DNA from: SCUB01 sp041918675
Lineage (GTDB): Bacteria; Pseudomonadota; Alphaproteobacteria; Rhizobiales; Xanthobacteraceae
DNA: 64,000 nt
Direction: 5' to 3'
Assembly (NCBI GenBank): GCA_041918675.1
Contig: JAYRVF010000011.1
Coordinates: 310,001 to 374,000, forward strand
Shown: positions 51,311 to 62,002 of the stretch, in pieces
How positions within the stretch are numbered: the stretch's first letter is position 1
How the letters are laid out: the number at the start of each line of letters is the position of its first letter
The notes under the pieces: model-generated
The model's input: only the letters and a program-made list of their open reading frames with translations
What the model was told of the DNA's origin: nothing
Database searches by the model: none
Position numbers and translations under genes: made by a program

Positions 51311-53454
51311 TGGACGAGGCCGGGAACCAGGTCGGGGCGGCGACGCATCCGGCGCGAGGCGGGCAAGGGCCAAAGCGCGGCGGGCTCGTTCGCAGCGCGC
51401 TGCTCCTTGCCGGCGGCGCGCTCGGCGCCGGCGTCTTGTCGGCAGCCATCTGGATCGGCACGCTCGGTCCGCCGCCGCTTCCCGGCGCGGGTGACGTTTC
51501 GGTTTCCGTCGTCGACCGCAACGGGCGGATGCTGCGCGCCTACGCGATGGCCGACGGGCGCTGGCGTCTTCCGGCGAAGGCGACAAGCGATATCGATCCG
51601 CGTTACGTCGAGATGCTGCTCGGCTACGAGGATCGGCGATTTCGAACCCATCGCGGCGTCGATCCGCTCGCACTAGTGCGGGCCGCCGGACAATTCGCCG
51701 GACAGGGGCGCGTCGTCTCCGGCGGCTCGACCCTGACGATGCAGGTCGCGCGCCTGATCGAGCCGCGCGGCGAGCGCAGCCTGCGCGCCAAGTTCAGGCA
51801 GATGGCGCGGGCGATCGCGATCGAACGTTTGCTCGACAAGGAAGCCATCCTCGATCTCTATCTCACGCGCGCGCCCTTCGGCGGCAATCTTGAAGGAGTG
51901 CGCGCGGCCTCGCTGGCCTATTTCGGCAAGGAGCCGAGGCGGCTGAGCCTTGCCGAGGCGGCGCTGCTGGTCGCGCTGCCGCAAGCGCCCGAAGCGCGCC
52001 GGCCCGACCGCCATCCCGACGCCGCGCGCAAGGCCCGCGACCGCGTGATCGAGCGTCTGGTCGACGCCGGCCGGATCGATCCTAGCGAGGCGCGGCGCGC
52101 GCGCGCTGAACCGGTCGTCGCCGCGCGCCGGCCGATGCCGATGCTTGCGCCGCATTCGGCCGACCGGCTGGTCGCGGAAAGGCCCGCCGATCCGGTTATC
52201 CGGACCACGCTCGACGCGCCGCTCCAGCGCGCGCTGGAGACGCTCGCGCGCGACCGCGCCGCGTCGATCGATCGCCAGGTGTCGGTCGCGCTCGTCGCGA
52301 TCGATCACCACACCGGCGAAGTCCGCGCGCGCGTCGGATCGCCCGATTACTTCGACGATCGCCGCGCCGGTCAGGTGGACATGACGCGCGCGATCCGCTC
52401 GCCGGGCTCGACGCTGAAGCCGTTCATCTATGGGCTCGCCTTCGAGGACGGCGCGGTCCATCCCGAAACCCTGATCGACGACCGGCCTGCGCGCTTCGGC
52501 ACCTACGCGCCGGCGAATTTCGACATGAGCTATCAGGGCACGGTGAGCGTGCGCCGCGCGTTGCAGCTCTCGCTCAACGTGCCGGCGGTGGCGCTGCTCG
52601 AACGCGTGGGCGCGAGCCGGCTGTCGGCGCGTCTGGCGGGGGCGGGCGGTTCCCTGGTGTTGCCGAGGCTCGAAGCGCCGGGCCTTGCCATGGGGCTCGG
52701 CGGCGTCGGCATTTCCCTGACCGATCTCGTCAAGCTCTATGGCGGGCTCGCGCGCCTCGGCGAAGCGGTCGAGCTCGTCGAGAAGCGCGACGGCGACACG
52801 GCGCCGAGCCTTGCCCGCGCGCGCCGGCTGATGGAGCCGGTGGCGGCCTGGTATGTCGGCAATGTCTTGATCGGCACGCCGCCGCCGGAGAACGCCGCGC
52901 ATAACCGCGTCGCGTTCAAGACCGGCACCAGCTACGGCTACCGCGACGCCTGGGCCGTCGGCTTCGATGGGCGCATGACAATCGGCGTCTGGGTCGGGCG
53001 CCACGACGGCGCGCCGGTTCCCGGATTGACGGGCCGCTCCGCCGCCGCGCCGATCCTGTTCGATGCGTTCGCGCGCACGGGCAAGCTGCCGGCCGCGTTG
53101 CCGAAGGCGCCGACGGGCGCGCTGGTGGCGAGCAACGCGAGATTGCCGGTGCCGCTGCGGCGTTTCCTTGCCCCCGGCGAACTCATCCGCCACGAGGACG
53201 CGCCCGGCGTGAAGATCCAGTTCCCGGTCAACGGCTCGCGTATCGAGGCGATCGCCGGGGGAAACGAGCAGGTCGTCGCGCTCAAGGTCGCGGGCGGCGT
53301 GTTGCCCTTCACGGTTTTCGTCAACGGGCAGCCGGTCGCGCGCCTGTCGGAGCGTCGCGACGGTTTCATCGCCGCGCGAGGAGCGGGCTTCGCGCGCGTG
53401 ACGGTGCTCGACGCCGCGGGCGTCGCCGATTCCGTGGTGGTGCGGATCGATTGA
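51310..53454 (+). CDS. pbpC: Penicillin-binding protein 1C
   Basis: A 714-residue bifunctional peptidoglycan enzyme. After an N-terminal membrane anchor (about residues 28-52) comes a GT51 transglycosylase with Glu107 in GYEDRRFRTHRGVDP and SGGSTLTMQ. The transpeptidase domain follows, with Ser367 in SPGSTLKP, the SLN motif and KTGTSYGYRD. The C-terminal BiPBP_C domain (about 630-714; GVKIQFPVNGSRIEA) is the PBP1C hallmark. It overlaps the alpha-2-macroglobulin gene by one base (TGATG), indicating translational coupling. Confidence 0.96.
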   Translation: MDEAGNQVGAATHPARGGQGPKRGGLVRSALLLAGGALGAGVLSAAIWIGTLGPPPLPGAGDVSVSVVDRNGRMLRAYAMADGRWRLPAKATSDIDPRYVEMLLGYEDRRFRTHRGVDPLALVRAAGQFAGQGRVVSGGSTLTMQVARLIEPRGERSLRAKFRQMARAIAIERLLDKEAILDLYLTRAPFGGNLEGVRAASLAYFGKEPRRLSLAEAALLVALPQAPEARRPDRHPDAARKARDRVIERLVDAGRIDPSEARRARAEPVVAARRPMPMLAPHSADRLVAERPADPVIRTTLDAPLQRALETLARDRAASIDRQVSVALVAIDHHTGEVRARVGSPDYFDDRRAGQVDMTRAIRSPGSTLKPFIYGLAFEDGAVHPETLIDDRPARFGTYAPANFDMSYQGTVSVRRALQLSLNVPAVALLERVGASRLSARLAGAGGSLVLPRLEAPGLAMGLGGVGISLTDLVKLYGGLARLGEAVELVEKRDGDTAPSLARARRLMEPVAAWYVGNVLIGTPPPENAAHNRVAFKTGTSYGYRDAWAVGFDGRMTIGVWVGRHDGAPVPGLTGRSAAAPILFDAFARTGKLPAALPKAPTGALVASNARLPVPLRRFLAPGELIRHEDAPGVKIQFPVNGSRIEAIAGGNEQVVALKVAGGVLPFTVFVNGQPVARLSERRDGFIAARGAGFARVTVLDAAGVADSVVVRID

Positions 53455-53589
53455 CCGATCCGAAATCGCGCCGGGCGTCGTTTCGCACGTCGCGGGGGAT
53501 GTCATCGGAAAACCACGCTTTGCCGATCGTTGGCGCGAGGGCCGCCCGGAGCCATTGTGGGCCTGGGCAAATCATCGTAAGCGGTCGGA

Positions 53590-55338
53590 ATGAGCGATCC
53601 TTTCGACCGCATGACGAGCGGAGACCAGGCGCGCCCGACGCGGCGGGCCAATCCCGGAAGGGGGTTGGTGAAAGTCCTTGACTTTTGCAGCCTAAGGCAT
53701 TGGCGCTCCTTAATATTCCTCGTAATTTGCACGGCCGTTTTCCTGCTTCCCGGCTTCCTCGCCATTCCGCCCTTCGACCGCGAGGAAGCGCGTTTCGCCC
53801 AGACCACGCGTCAGATGATCGAAGGCGGCGATTACGCCGATCCCAGGTTCCAGCATGAGCGGCTGGGCGGGGAACATCTCGCGGTCTATTGGCTTCAGGC
53901 CGCGGTCGTGAGTTCGGCGATGGAACTCGGCCTTCCGCGCGCGCAGGTGCGCATCTGGCTCTACCGCGTGCCGTCGCTGATCGGCGCGTTCGGCGCCGTG
54001 CTGATGACCTATTGGGCGGCGCTCGCCTTCATCGGCCGGCGCGACGCGCTGCTGGCGGGCATGATGATCGCCGCCTCGCTCGTCCTCGGCGTCGTCGCGC
54101 GCATCGCAAGTCCCGCGACGATTCTGTTCTTTCTCAACGTCGCCGCCATGGGCGCGATGGCGCGCGCCTATCTCCTGTGGCAGAGCGGCGACGCCCGGCC
54201 GCGCCGCGAATGGGGTATCGCGGCGATTTTCTGGACGTCGATCGGCGCCGCGCTGGTCATCGGCGGGTTGCCCGCGCTGATGGTGGTCGCGCTCGCGATC
54301 CTCACGCTCGCGGTGCTCGATCGTTCGGCCGGCTGGCTCGCCATTCTGCAACCGGTCTGGGGCATCCTTTGGCTGATCGTTATCCTGGCCTTGTGGTCGG
54401 GCGCGGTGTTGTGGGCGGGGGGCGACCACGAACTTCTGCTGCAATCGCTGGGATCGCCCGCGCTCGACCGCTTGAGCAGGATTTCGCTGATCGACGGCGG
54501 CCCGCCGGGCCTTCAATTCGTGATGTTCTGGGCGACGTTCTGGCCGGCGGCGACGCTGGCCGGGCTGGTGGCGCCGGCGGTGTGGCTGGCGCGGCGCGAA
54601 CCGGGCGCGCAATTCCTGCTGGCGTGGTTGGTGCCGGCCTGGATCGTGATCGAGCTCTTCTTTCCCAAGATGCCGAATTACGTATTGCCGCTTCTGCCGG
54701 CGGTCGCGATCCTGATCGCGGGCGCGATCGAGCGGCGGGTGCTGTCGGACGCGCCGCTGCTCGCCTACGGGCCGATGTGGTGGTTCATGGTGCCGGCGAT
54801 CCTCTCGGTCGCCGCGGTCGTCGCCTCGATCGCGTTGACGCGCCAGCCGGCCTTCGCGGTCTGGCCGTTCGCGGCGGCGGCGATGATCCTGGGGCTCGCG
54901 GCCTGGCTTCTCTACGACGTCAACCGCGCCGAGCGCTCGATGCTCAACGCCATCGCGGCGTCGCTGTTCATCGCGGTCGCGGTCTATGGCGTGCTGGCGC
55001 CGTCCCTGGTGAGCGTCTTCCCGAGCGTGCAATTGTCGCGGCTGCTGCGCAACATGGACTGCAAGCGGCCGGTCGCGGCCTCGGCCGGCTTTCACGAGCC
55101 GAGCGTGGTCTTCATGACGGAAGCGGCGACCCTTTTGACCGACGCCTCCGGCGCCGCCGATTTTCTGCAGCGGGGGCCTTGCCACTTCGTCTTCATCGAG
55201 GCCAAGCAGGAGCGGGCCTTCGCCCAGCGCGCCGACGCGATCGGCCTGCGCTATGCGATGGTGACCCGGGTCGAGGGCTTTAACTATTCGAAGGGACGGA
55301 GCATATCGGTGGCGGTGTTCCGTTCGGAGGTGGATTGA
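53590..55338 (+). CDS. ArnT/PMT-family membrane glycosyltransferase
   Basis: A 582-residue integral membrane GT-C enzyme with about 11-12 hydrophobic segments. The first periplasmic loop carries PPFDREEARFAQTTRQMIEGGDY; its Asp/Glu residues align with the catalytic loop of ArnT (E. coli D-E/A-RY). HERLGGEHLAVYWLQAA follows, as in ArnT. Such enzymes transfer a sugar from undecaprenyl phosphate to lipid A or another envelope acceptor. It overlaps the PAP2 phosphatase gene by four bases, pointing to joint lipid A remodelling. The donor sugar is unknown. Confidence 0.88.
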   Translation: MSDPFDRMTSGDQARPTRRANPGRGLVKVLDFCSLRHWRSLIFLVICTAVFLLPGFLAIPPFDREEARFAQTTRQMIEGGDYADPRFQHERLGGEHLAVYWLQAAVVSSAMELGLPRAQVRIWLYRVPSLIGAFGAVLMTYWAALAFIGRRDALLAGMMIAASLVLGVVARIASPATILFFLNVAAMGAMARAYLLWQSGDARPRREWGIAAIFWTSIGAALVIGGLPALMVVALAILTLAVLDRSAGWLAILQPVWGILWLIVILALWSGAVLWAGGDHELLLQSLGSPALDRLSRISLIDGGPPGLQFVMFWATFWPAATLAGLVAPAVWLARREPGAQFLLAWLVPAWIVIELFFPKMPNYVLPLLPAVAILIAGAIERRVLSDAPLLAYGPMWWFMVPAILSVAAVVASIALTRQPAFAVWPFAAAAMILGLAAWLLYDVNRAERSMLNAIAASLFIAVAVYGVLAPSLVSVFPSVQLSRLLRNMDCKRPVAASAGFHEPSVVFMTEAATLLTDASGAADFLQRGPCHFVFIEAKQERAFAQRADAIGLRYAMVTRVEGFNYSKGRSISVAVFRSEVD

Positions 55339-56228
55339 TGATCGCGGCCCTGAGGTCGTCATGGGCGGGGGTGCTGGCGGCGCGGGTGGCTGCGCGCGTC
55401 GCCGCCTGGGCCGCGCGGCTGTCGCGGCCGAAGGGCGCGGCCCGCATCTGGCCGACGATCGCGCTTCGCCCCAAGCCCTGGCTCGCCGCGACGACGCTCT
55501 GCGCGGTGGCGGCGATCCTTGCCATGCCCACGATCGACGCGGCCGCAATCACCCAGGCGCGCGAATTGCCGAAATCGGTGATCGCCGCGTTCCGGTTCTA
55601 CACCGATTTCGGCAAATCCGGCTGGTTCCTCTGGCCGCTCGGCATCGCGCTGATCCTGATCGCGGCGGTGCCGAACGAGAGGCTGACGCGGTGGTCGCGC
55701 GGCGTGACGGCGGCGCTCGCGGTACGGCTCGGATTCCTGTTCGTGGCGATCGGATTGCCGAGCCTCGTCGGCACGATCGCCAAGCGCATCGTCGGGCGCG
55801 CCCGGCCGTTCGTCGGCGGCGCCGCCGATCCCTATCTTTATTCGGTGATGGCGTTCGACGTACGCTACGCGAGCTTTCCGTCAGGGCACACGACGACGGC
55901 CTTCGCCGCCGCGATCGCCATCTCGGCGCTGTGGCCGCGCGCGCGCTACGTGATGTGGGCCTACGCGCTGCTGATGGCGGTGAGCCGCGTCGTCGTCACC
56001 GCGCATCATCCAAGCGACACGGTGGCGGGCGCGCTGCTCGGCATTGTCGGCGCGATGCTGGTGCGGCAATGGTTCGCCGTGCGCGGGCTCGGATTTGCGA
56101 TCGAGCCGACGGGCGCCGTGCGGCCGCGGCCGTTCCCGTCATGGACCCGCCTGGCGCGAGCGGGCCGCGAGATCGTCGCGCGGATGTCGGGCGCGGCGAC
56201 GGCGCGGCGCGACCAGCTCGCCGAATAG
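55335..56228 (+). CDS. PAP2-family membrane phosphatase
   Basis: A 297-residue membrane protein with about six helices and the complete PAP2 phosphatase signature: KRIVGRARP (K-x6-RP), PSGHTTT and SRVVVTAHHPSD (SR-x5-H-x3-D). Family members dephosphorylate undecaprenyl pyrophosphate or lipid A (LpxE/LpxF). The overlap with the ArnT-like gene favours lipid A or a lipid-linked sugar carrier as substrate (inference). The N-terminal 60 residues are long and basic/alanine-rich, so the true start may lie downstream of 55335. Confidence 0.9.
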   Translation: MMIAALRSSWAGVLAARVAARVAAWAARLSRPKGAARIWPTIALRPKPWLAATTLCAVAAILAMPTIDAAAITQARELPKSVIAAFRFYTDFGKSGWFLWPLGIALILIAAVPNERLTRWSRGVTAALAVRLGFLFVAIGLPSLVGTIAKRIVGRARPFVGGAADPYLYSVMAFDVRYASFPSGHTTTAFAAAIAISALWPRARYVMWAYALLMAVSRVVVTAHHPSDTVAGALLGIVGAMLVRQWFAVRGLGFAIEPTGAVRPRPFPSWTRLARAGREIVARMSGAATARRDQLAE

Positions 56229-56260
56229 TCCGCGCGGGCCGCCCGCCGCGTCCGCTCGGC

Positions 56261-57460
56261 CTATCGGCAGGCCGCGCGCAGGGCGGCAAATCCCCGGTCG
56301 AGGTCGTCCTTCAGATCGTTAAGGCTCTCCAAGCCGATATGGAACCGCAGCGCGGGTCCGCCCGGCTCCCATGCCGTCGCCGTGCGATAGCTCGCGCAGT
56401 CGAACGGAATCACCAGGCTCTCGAAGCCGCCCCATGAATAGCCCATCCCGAACAGCGTGAGCGTATCGAGGAAAGCGTGGACGGCGACTTCCGGCGCGGG
56501 CTTGAGGATGACGCTGAACAGCCCGCAGGCGCCGGAGAAGTCGCGCTTCCAGATTTCATGGCCCGGATCGTCCGGCAGCGCCGGATGCAGCACGCGCAGC
56601 ACTTCCGGCCGCGCGGCGAGCCATCGCGCGATTTCGAGCCCGGCCTCCTGGTGACGGGCGAGGCGGACCGCGAGCGTGCGCAATCCGCGTAGCGCGAGGA
56701 AGACATCGTCGGGTCCGGCGCACAGCCCGAGCGCGCGGATGGTCGAGGCGAGCGCGGGCCAGGCGCGGGCGTTGGCGGCGACCGTGCCGAACATGATGTC
56801 GGAGTGGCCGCCGATATATTTCGTCGCCGACTGGATCGTGAGATCGACGCCCTTGTCGAGCGAGCGGAAATAGAGCGGCGTCGCCCAGGTGTTGTCGTTG
56901 AGGACGAAGGCGTCGCGGCGATGGGCGACGTCGGCCATGGCCGGAATGTCCGACATGTCGAGCGATTGCGATCCCGGCGCCTCGAGGAAGATCGCGCGGG
57001 TGTTGGCGCGGAAATGCCGCGCCACGCCCTCGCCGAGGAGCGGATCGAAATAGGTGGTGGCGATGCCCATGCGGGCAAGCACGGTGTCGCAGAAATGGCG
57101 CGTCGGCCGGTACACGCTGTCGCTGACGAGGAGATGATCGCCGGTCTTGAGGACCGCGAGGAGCGCGGCCGAAATCGCCGCGACCCCCGAGGGCGCGAGC
57201 GCGACGCCGGCACAGGCCGGCCCCTCGATCGCGGCGAGCGCTTCCTGGAGCGCGCGCGTGGTCGGCGTGCCGTGGCGGCCATATTGATATTCGCCGCGAT
57301 GGGCGACGAGGTCCTCGGCCGTCGGATAGAGTACCGTCGATCCGTGGAAGACGGCCGGGTTGACGAATCCCTTCTGGGTCGCGGTGTCGCGCCCCGCCGT
57401 CACGAGCAGCGTTTCGGGATCGGTCGGCTGGGACGGCGAGGAGGGGTCGGATTTTTTCAT
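56261..57460 (-). CDS. metC: Cystathionine beta-lyase
   Basis: A 399-residue Cys/Met-metabolism PLP enzyme. Lys214 in IQSATKYIGGHSD is the PLP lysine (Lys210 in E. coli MetC). YQYGRHGTPTTRALQ and the C-terminal GYSWGGFESLVIP with RFHIGLE are characteristic of alphaproteobacterial MetC. It cleaves cystathionine to homocysteine, pyruvate and ammonia. It is encoded divergently from the aap amino-acid transporter; cysK lies 5 kb away, so sulfur amino-acid genes are clustered loosely here. Confidence 0.94.
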   Translation of the reverse strand: MKKSDPSSPSQPTDPETLLVTAGRDTATQKGFVNPAVFHGSTVLYPTAEDLVAHRGEYQYGRHGTPTTRALQEALAAIEGPACAGVALAPSGVAAISAALLAVLKTGDHLLVSDSVYRPTRHFCDTVLARMGIATTYFDPLLGEGVARHFRANTRAIFLEAPGSQSLDMSDIPAMADVAHRRDAFVLNDNTWATPLYFRSLDKGVDLTIQSATKYIGGHSDIMFGTVAANARAWPALASTIRALGLCAGPDDVFLALRGLRTLAVRLARHQEAGLEIARWLAARPEVLRVLHPALPDDPGHEIWKRDFSGACGLFSVILKPAPEVAVHAFLDTLTLFGMGYSWGGFESLVIPFDCASYRTATAWEPGGPALRFHIGLESLNDLKDDLDRGFAALRAACR

Positions 57461-57588
57461 GGCGAAATTTCGAGGGGATCGGGAGGAGAGGGAGAATGCG
57501 CGCGCGGCCGGCCGCGTTCCGCGACATGCCGCGACACTATGTCATCTCTTGGCAATGACTGTCACCAGAAAGGCGCGCTGAGTTAGCG

Positions 57589-57604
57589 GGTCAAGGTCTT
57601 GACC
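57589..57604. promoter_or_regulatory. Perfect palindrome in the metC/aapJ divergent region
   Basis: GGTCAAG (57589-57595) and CTTGACC (57598-57604) are separated by two bases, forming a 16-base palindrome about 165 bases before aapJ and 130 before metC. It is a possible operator; the binding protein is unknown. Confidence 0.4.
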
Positions 57605-57768
57605 GGGCACCGCATTCGTCTTGAGATGCGCGCGTGGGACCTCGCGCGCGGGGGACCGTGCGGCCATGGACCTTGCGCCCATGCTGGGTTCGGGTCACAT
57701 GGCGCGTCAGGAACGCGCGCCAGATCGGCCGGGATATCGTGGGAACAATCGCGGGAAGGGCAGGGACC

Positions 57769-58836
57769 ATGGCTTCGACATCGAACGCAACGCCGCGTCG
57801 GGGCGCGCGGACTTCCGCCGCCCGCTCGACAATTCTCGCCGCGTTGCTGGTCGCCGCGCCGATGATGGCGCCGGCAACGGCGTCGGCGCAGACGCTCAAG
57901 ACGGTGATGGCGCGCGGCGTGCTCAGTTGCGGGGTAAGCCAGGGCCTGCCCGGATTTTCCGCGCCCGACGACAAGGGCAACTGGACCGGCTTCGACGTCG
58001 ATCTCTGCCGCGCCATCGCCGCGGCCGTCTTCGACGATCCGAGCAAGGTGAAGTTCGCGCCGCTGTCGGCCAAGGATCGCTTCACCGCGCTGCAATCGGG
58101 CGAGATCGACGTGCTGTCGCGCAACTCGACATGGACGTTGCAGCGCGACACCTCGCTCGGCCTGAACTACGCCGGCGTCAACTACTACGACGGCCAGGGC
58201 TTCATGGTGCGCCGGGCGCTGAAGATCGATTCGGCGCTCGAACTTTCGGGCGCGTCGATCTGCGTGCAGACCGGCACGACCAACGAGCAGAACGTCGCCG
58301 ACTATTTCAAGTCCAACAACATGACATACGAGGTGATCGCTTTCGGCACCGCCGACGAGGCGCTCAAATCCTACGAGTCCAAGCGCTGCGACGTCTTCAC
58401 CTCCGACGTGTCGCAGCTTTACGCCGAGCGGCTCAAGCTCGTCGCGCCGGACGAACACATCGTGCTGCCGGAAGTGATCTCGAAGGAGCCGCTGGGCCCG
58501 GTGGTTCGTCATGGCGACGACCAATGGTTCGATATCGTCAAATGGACGCTGTTCGCGATGCTCAACGCCGAGGAACTCGGCGTCACGCAGAAGAACGTCG
58601 CCGCGATGTCGACCAGCGCCATTCCCGAGCTGCGCCGCCTTCTCGGCGCGGACGGCAATTTCGGCGAGCAGCTCGGCCTGACCAAGGATTGGGTCGTGCG
58701 CATCATCAAGCATGTCGGCAATTACGGCGAATCCTTCGAGCGCAATGTCGGCGCCGGCTCCAAGCTCGGCATTTCGCGCGGCCTCAACCGCCTCTGGAAC
58801 CAGGGCGGCATTCAATACGCGCCGCCCGTACGCTAG
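57769..58836 (+). CDS. aapJ: General L-amino acid ABC transporter substrate-binding protein
   Basis: A 355-residue periplasmic binding protein of the polar-amino-acid family 3. After the signal peptide (ending about residue 42, ASA), TLKTVMARGVLSCGVSQGLPGFSAPDDKG and GFDVDLCRAIAAAVFDD are the AapJ hallmarks, and the SRNSTWTLQRDT ligand-site segment follows. ATG 57769 follows AAGGGCAGGG. It is the first gene of a complete aapJQMP operon, the broad-specificity amino-acid importer known from Rhizobium. Confidence 0.95.
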   Translation: MASTSNATPRRGARTSAARSTILAALLVAAPMMAPATASAQTLKTVMARGVLSCGVSQGLPGFSAPDDKGNWTGFDVDLCRAIAAAVFDDPSKVKFAPLSAKDRFTALQSGEIDVLSRNSTWTLQRDTSLGLNYAGVNYYDGQGFMVRRALKIDSALELSGASICVQTGTTNEQNVADYFKSNNMTYEVIAFGTADEALKSYESKRCDVFTSDVSQLYAERLKLVAPDEHIVLPEVISKEPLGPVVRHGDDQWFDIVKWTLFAMLNAEELGVTQKNVAAMSTSAIPELRRLLGADGNFGEQLGLTKDWVVRIIKHVGNYGESFERNVGAGSKLGISRGLNRLWNQGGIQYAPPVR

Positions 58837-58869
58837 GATTCCGGCGCGCTTGAAAGGAACGGTCGACCG

Positions 58870-60078
58870 ATGATGCCCGCGTCGCCGCGCGCGCCGCCCT
58901 CCCGGATCGGTCACGCGGCGTGGCGGTTCGTCGCCGGGCGCGCCGGCTGGCGCGGCATCGTGTTGCAGCTCGCGCTCGTCGCCCTGGTCGTCTGGATCGG
59001 CCAGGAGATCGTCGCCAACACCCAGGCCAACCTCCAGGTCCGGCGCATCGCGACCGGCTTCGACTTCCTCGACCAGACGGCGGGCTTCGCCGTCAGCCAG
59101 TCGCTCATTCCCTACGCGGAGAGCGACAGCTACGCGCGCGTCTTTCTGGTCGGCCTCCTCAACACGCTGCTGGTCTCGGCCATCGGCATCGTGCTGGCGA
59201 CGCTTCTGGGCTTCTTCATCGGTCTCGGACGCCTGTCCCCCAACTGGCTGGTGGCGCGGCTTGCCGGCTTCTATGTCGAGATCGTGCGCAATCTGCCGGC
59301 GCTGTTTCAGATCCTGTTCTGGTATCTCGCCGTGCTCGGCACGCTGCCGCCGCCGAACCGGAGCGTGGCGATCCTCGACGCGGTCTATCTCAGCAATCGC
59401 GGCATCATCGTGCCGCGTCCGTTCGCGCTCGACGGTTTCGGCGCGTTCGCCGGCGCGCTCGGCTTCGCCGTCGCGGCCGCGCTGGCGCTGCGCTGGTGGG
59501 CGAGACGGCGCGCGGTGGAGACGGGACGGCCTCCGCGCGGCGTCATGGCGCTCGCGCTCGCCGCGCTTGGATTGCCGGTGCTCGCGGTCGCGATTTACGG
59601 CGCGCCGGTCGCGTTCGATTGGCCGACGCTGCGCGGATTCAACTTCATCGGCGGCCTGCGCGTTCTCCCGGAATTCACCGCGTTGACGATCGCGCTGTCG
59701 ACCTACACCGCCGCCTTCATCGCCGAGATCGTGCGCGCCGGCATTCAGTCCGTGCCGAAGGGCCAGGTCGAGGCGGGCGCGGCGCTCGGGCTGCGCCGCG
59801 GCGTCGCGCTGCGGCGCATCGTCATTCCGCAAGCGCTGCGGCTCATTCTGCCGCCGCTGACCAACCAGTATCTCAACCTTACCAAGAACTCTTCGCTCGC
59901 GGTCGCGATCGGTTATCCCGATCTGTTCTCGGTCTTCGCCGGCACGACGCTGAGCCAGACCGGGCAGGCGATCGAAATCATCGCCATGACGATGGGCGTC
60001 TATCTCGCGATCTCGATTCTTACCAGTCTCGGGATGAATGCCTACAACCGCCATCTGATCAGGCGAGGCGGGGCATGA
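58870..60078 (+). CDS. aapQ: General L-amino acid ABC transporter permease
   Basis: A 402-residue permease. It has the His/Glu-Met-type EAA loop (GQVEAGAALGLRRGVALRRIVIPQALRLILPPLTNQYLNL), the large AapQ-specific insertion between the first and later membrane helices (about residues 160-240), and around eight hydrophobic segments. FYVEIVRNLPALFQILFWY is typical. It overlaps aapM by four bases (ATGA). AAGGAACGG upstream is the probable ribosome binding site. Confidence 0.95.
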   Translation: MMPASPRAPPSRIGHAAWRFVAGRAGWRGIVLQLALVALVVWIGQEIVANTQANLQVRRIATGFDFLDQTAGFAVSQSLIPYAESDSYARVFLVGLLNTLLVSAIGIVLATLLGFFIGLGRLSPNWLVARLAGFYVEIVRNLPALFQILFWYLAVLGTLPPPNRSVAILDAVYLSNRGIIVPRPFALDGFGAFAGALGFAVAAALALRWWARRRAVETGRPPRGVMALALAALGLPVLAVAIYGAPVAFDWPTLRGFNFIGGLRVLPEFTALTIALSTYTAAFIAEIVRAGIQSVPKGQVEAGAALGLRRGVALRRIVIPQALRLILPPLTNQYLNLTKNSSLAVAIGYPDLFSVFAGTTLSQTGQAIEIIAMTMGVYLAISILTSLGMNAYNRHLIRRGGA

Positions 60079-61219
60079 GCAACGCCCGCGCGCGCGCCTT
60101 CGTCCGACCGGCCGCGATCGCGGCCCGGCCGCCGCCCGTCATGGCGCGCGGCGCGCTCGGGTGGATGCGCCAGCATTTGTTCGGATCGCCCGCCAATATC
60201 GCGCTGACCGCCGTCGCCGCCGCGCTGATCTGGTTTCTGCTCGTGCCGGCCGCGCGCTTCATGCTCGTCGACGCGGTGTGGGTCGGAACGGATCGCGAGA
60301 CGTGTCTGGCGAGCGAGGCGCGTCCGGTCGTCGGGGCGTGCTGGCCGTTCATTCGCGCCAAATTCGGGCAGTTCATCTACGGCTTTTACCCGGAAGCGCT
60401 GCGCTGGCGCGTCGATCTCGCTTTCGCGATCGGCCTTGCGCTGCTTGGCCCGCTCGTCGTGCCGCGCGTCCCGTTCAAGCGCGCCAACGCCGTCGCCTTC
60501 TTCCTCGTCTATCCGGTCGTCGCCTTCGTGCTCATCCGCGGAGCCGAAGGGCTCGGGCTCGCGATCGTCGACACGCGGCAATGGGGCGGGCTTCTGGTGA
60601 CGCTGGTGGTCTCCGTGACCGGGATCGTCGCCTCGATCCCCGTGGGCGTCGCGCTCGCGCTCGGGCGCCGCTCCACCGCGCCGATCGTGCGCTGGGGATC
60701 GATCATCTTCATCGAATTCTGGCGCGGCGTGCCGCTGATCACGGTGCTGTTCTTCGCGACCTACATGTTGCCTTTGTTCCTGCCGGGAAATCTCACCATC
60801 GACGCGCTGGCGCGGGTGCTGGTGGGCGTCGCGCTGTTCGCCGGCGCCTATAACGCCGAGGTCATTCGCGGCGGGTTGCAGGCCATTCCGCGCGGTCAGG
60901 ACGAGGCGGCGCGCGCGCTCGGCCTCGGACATTGGCGCGCGACGGCGCTGATCACACTGCCGCAGGCCTTCCGCAACGTCATTCCCGGGCTCGTCAATTC
61001 CTTCATCGCGCTGTTCAAGGACACGACCTTGGTGCTGATCGTCGCGATCTTCGACCTGCTCGGGCAATTGCGCGCGGCTTTCGCCGATCCGGCCTGGGCC
61101 ACCCCCAACACGCTGTTCACGGGCTTCGCCTTCGCCGGAATCATCTATTTCGTGATCTCCTCGGCGATATCGCATTACTCCCAATTCGTGGAGCGCCGGC
61201 TCACGGCGTTCCGGCGCGG

Positions 61220-61223
<4 letters not shown>
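60075..61223 (+). CDS. aapM: General L-amino acid ABC transporter permease
   Basis: A 382-residue permease partner of AapQ. FIEFWRGVPLITVLFFATYMLPLFLP and the EAA loop GQDEAARALGLGHWRATALITLPQAFRNVIPGLVNSFIALFKDTTLV match AapM. A long N-terminal region with several helices precedes the transport domain, as in the family. ATG 60075 overlaps the aapQ stop; its own stop overlaps the aapP start. Confidence 0.95.
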
Positions 61224-61978
<755 letters not shown>

Positions 61979-62002
61979 GACGGATCGTCGTCGCCCCGAA
62001 AC

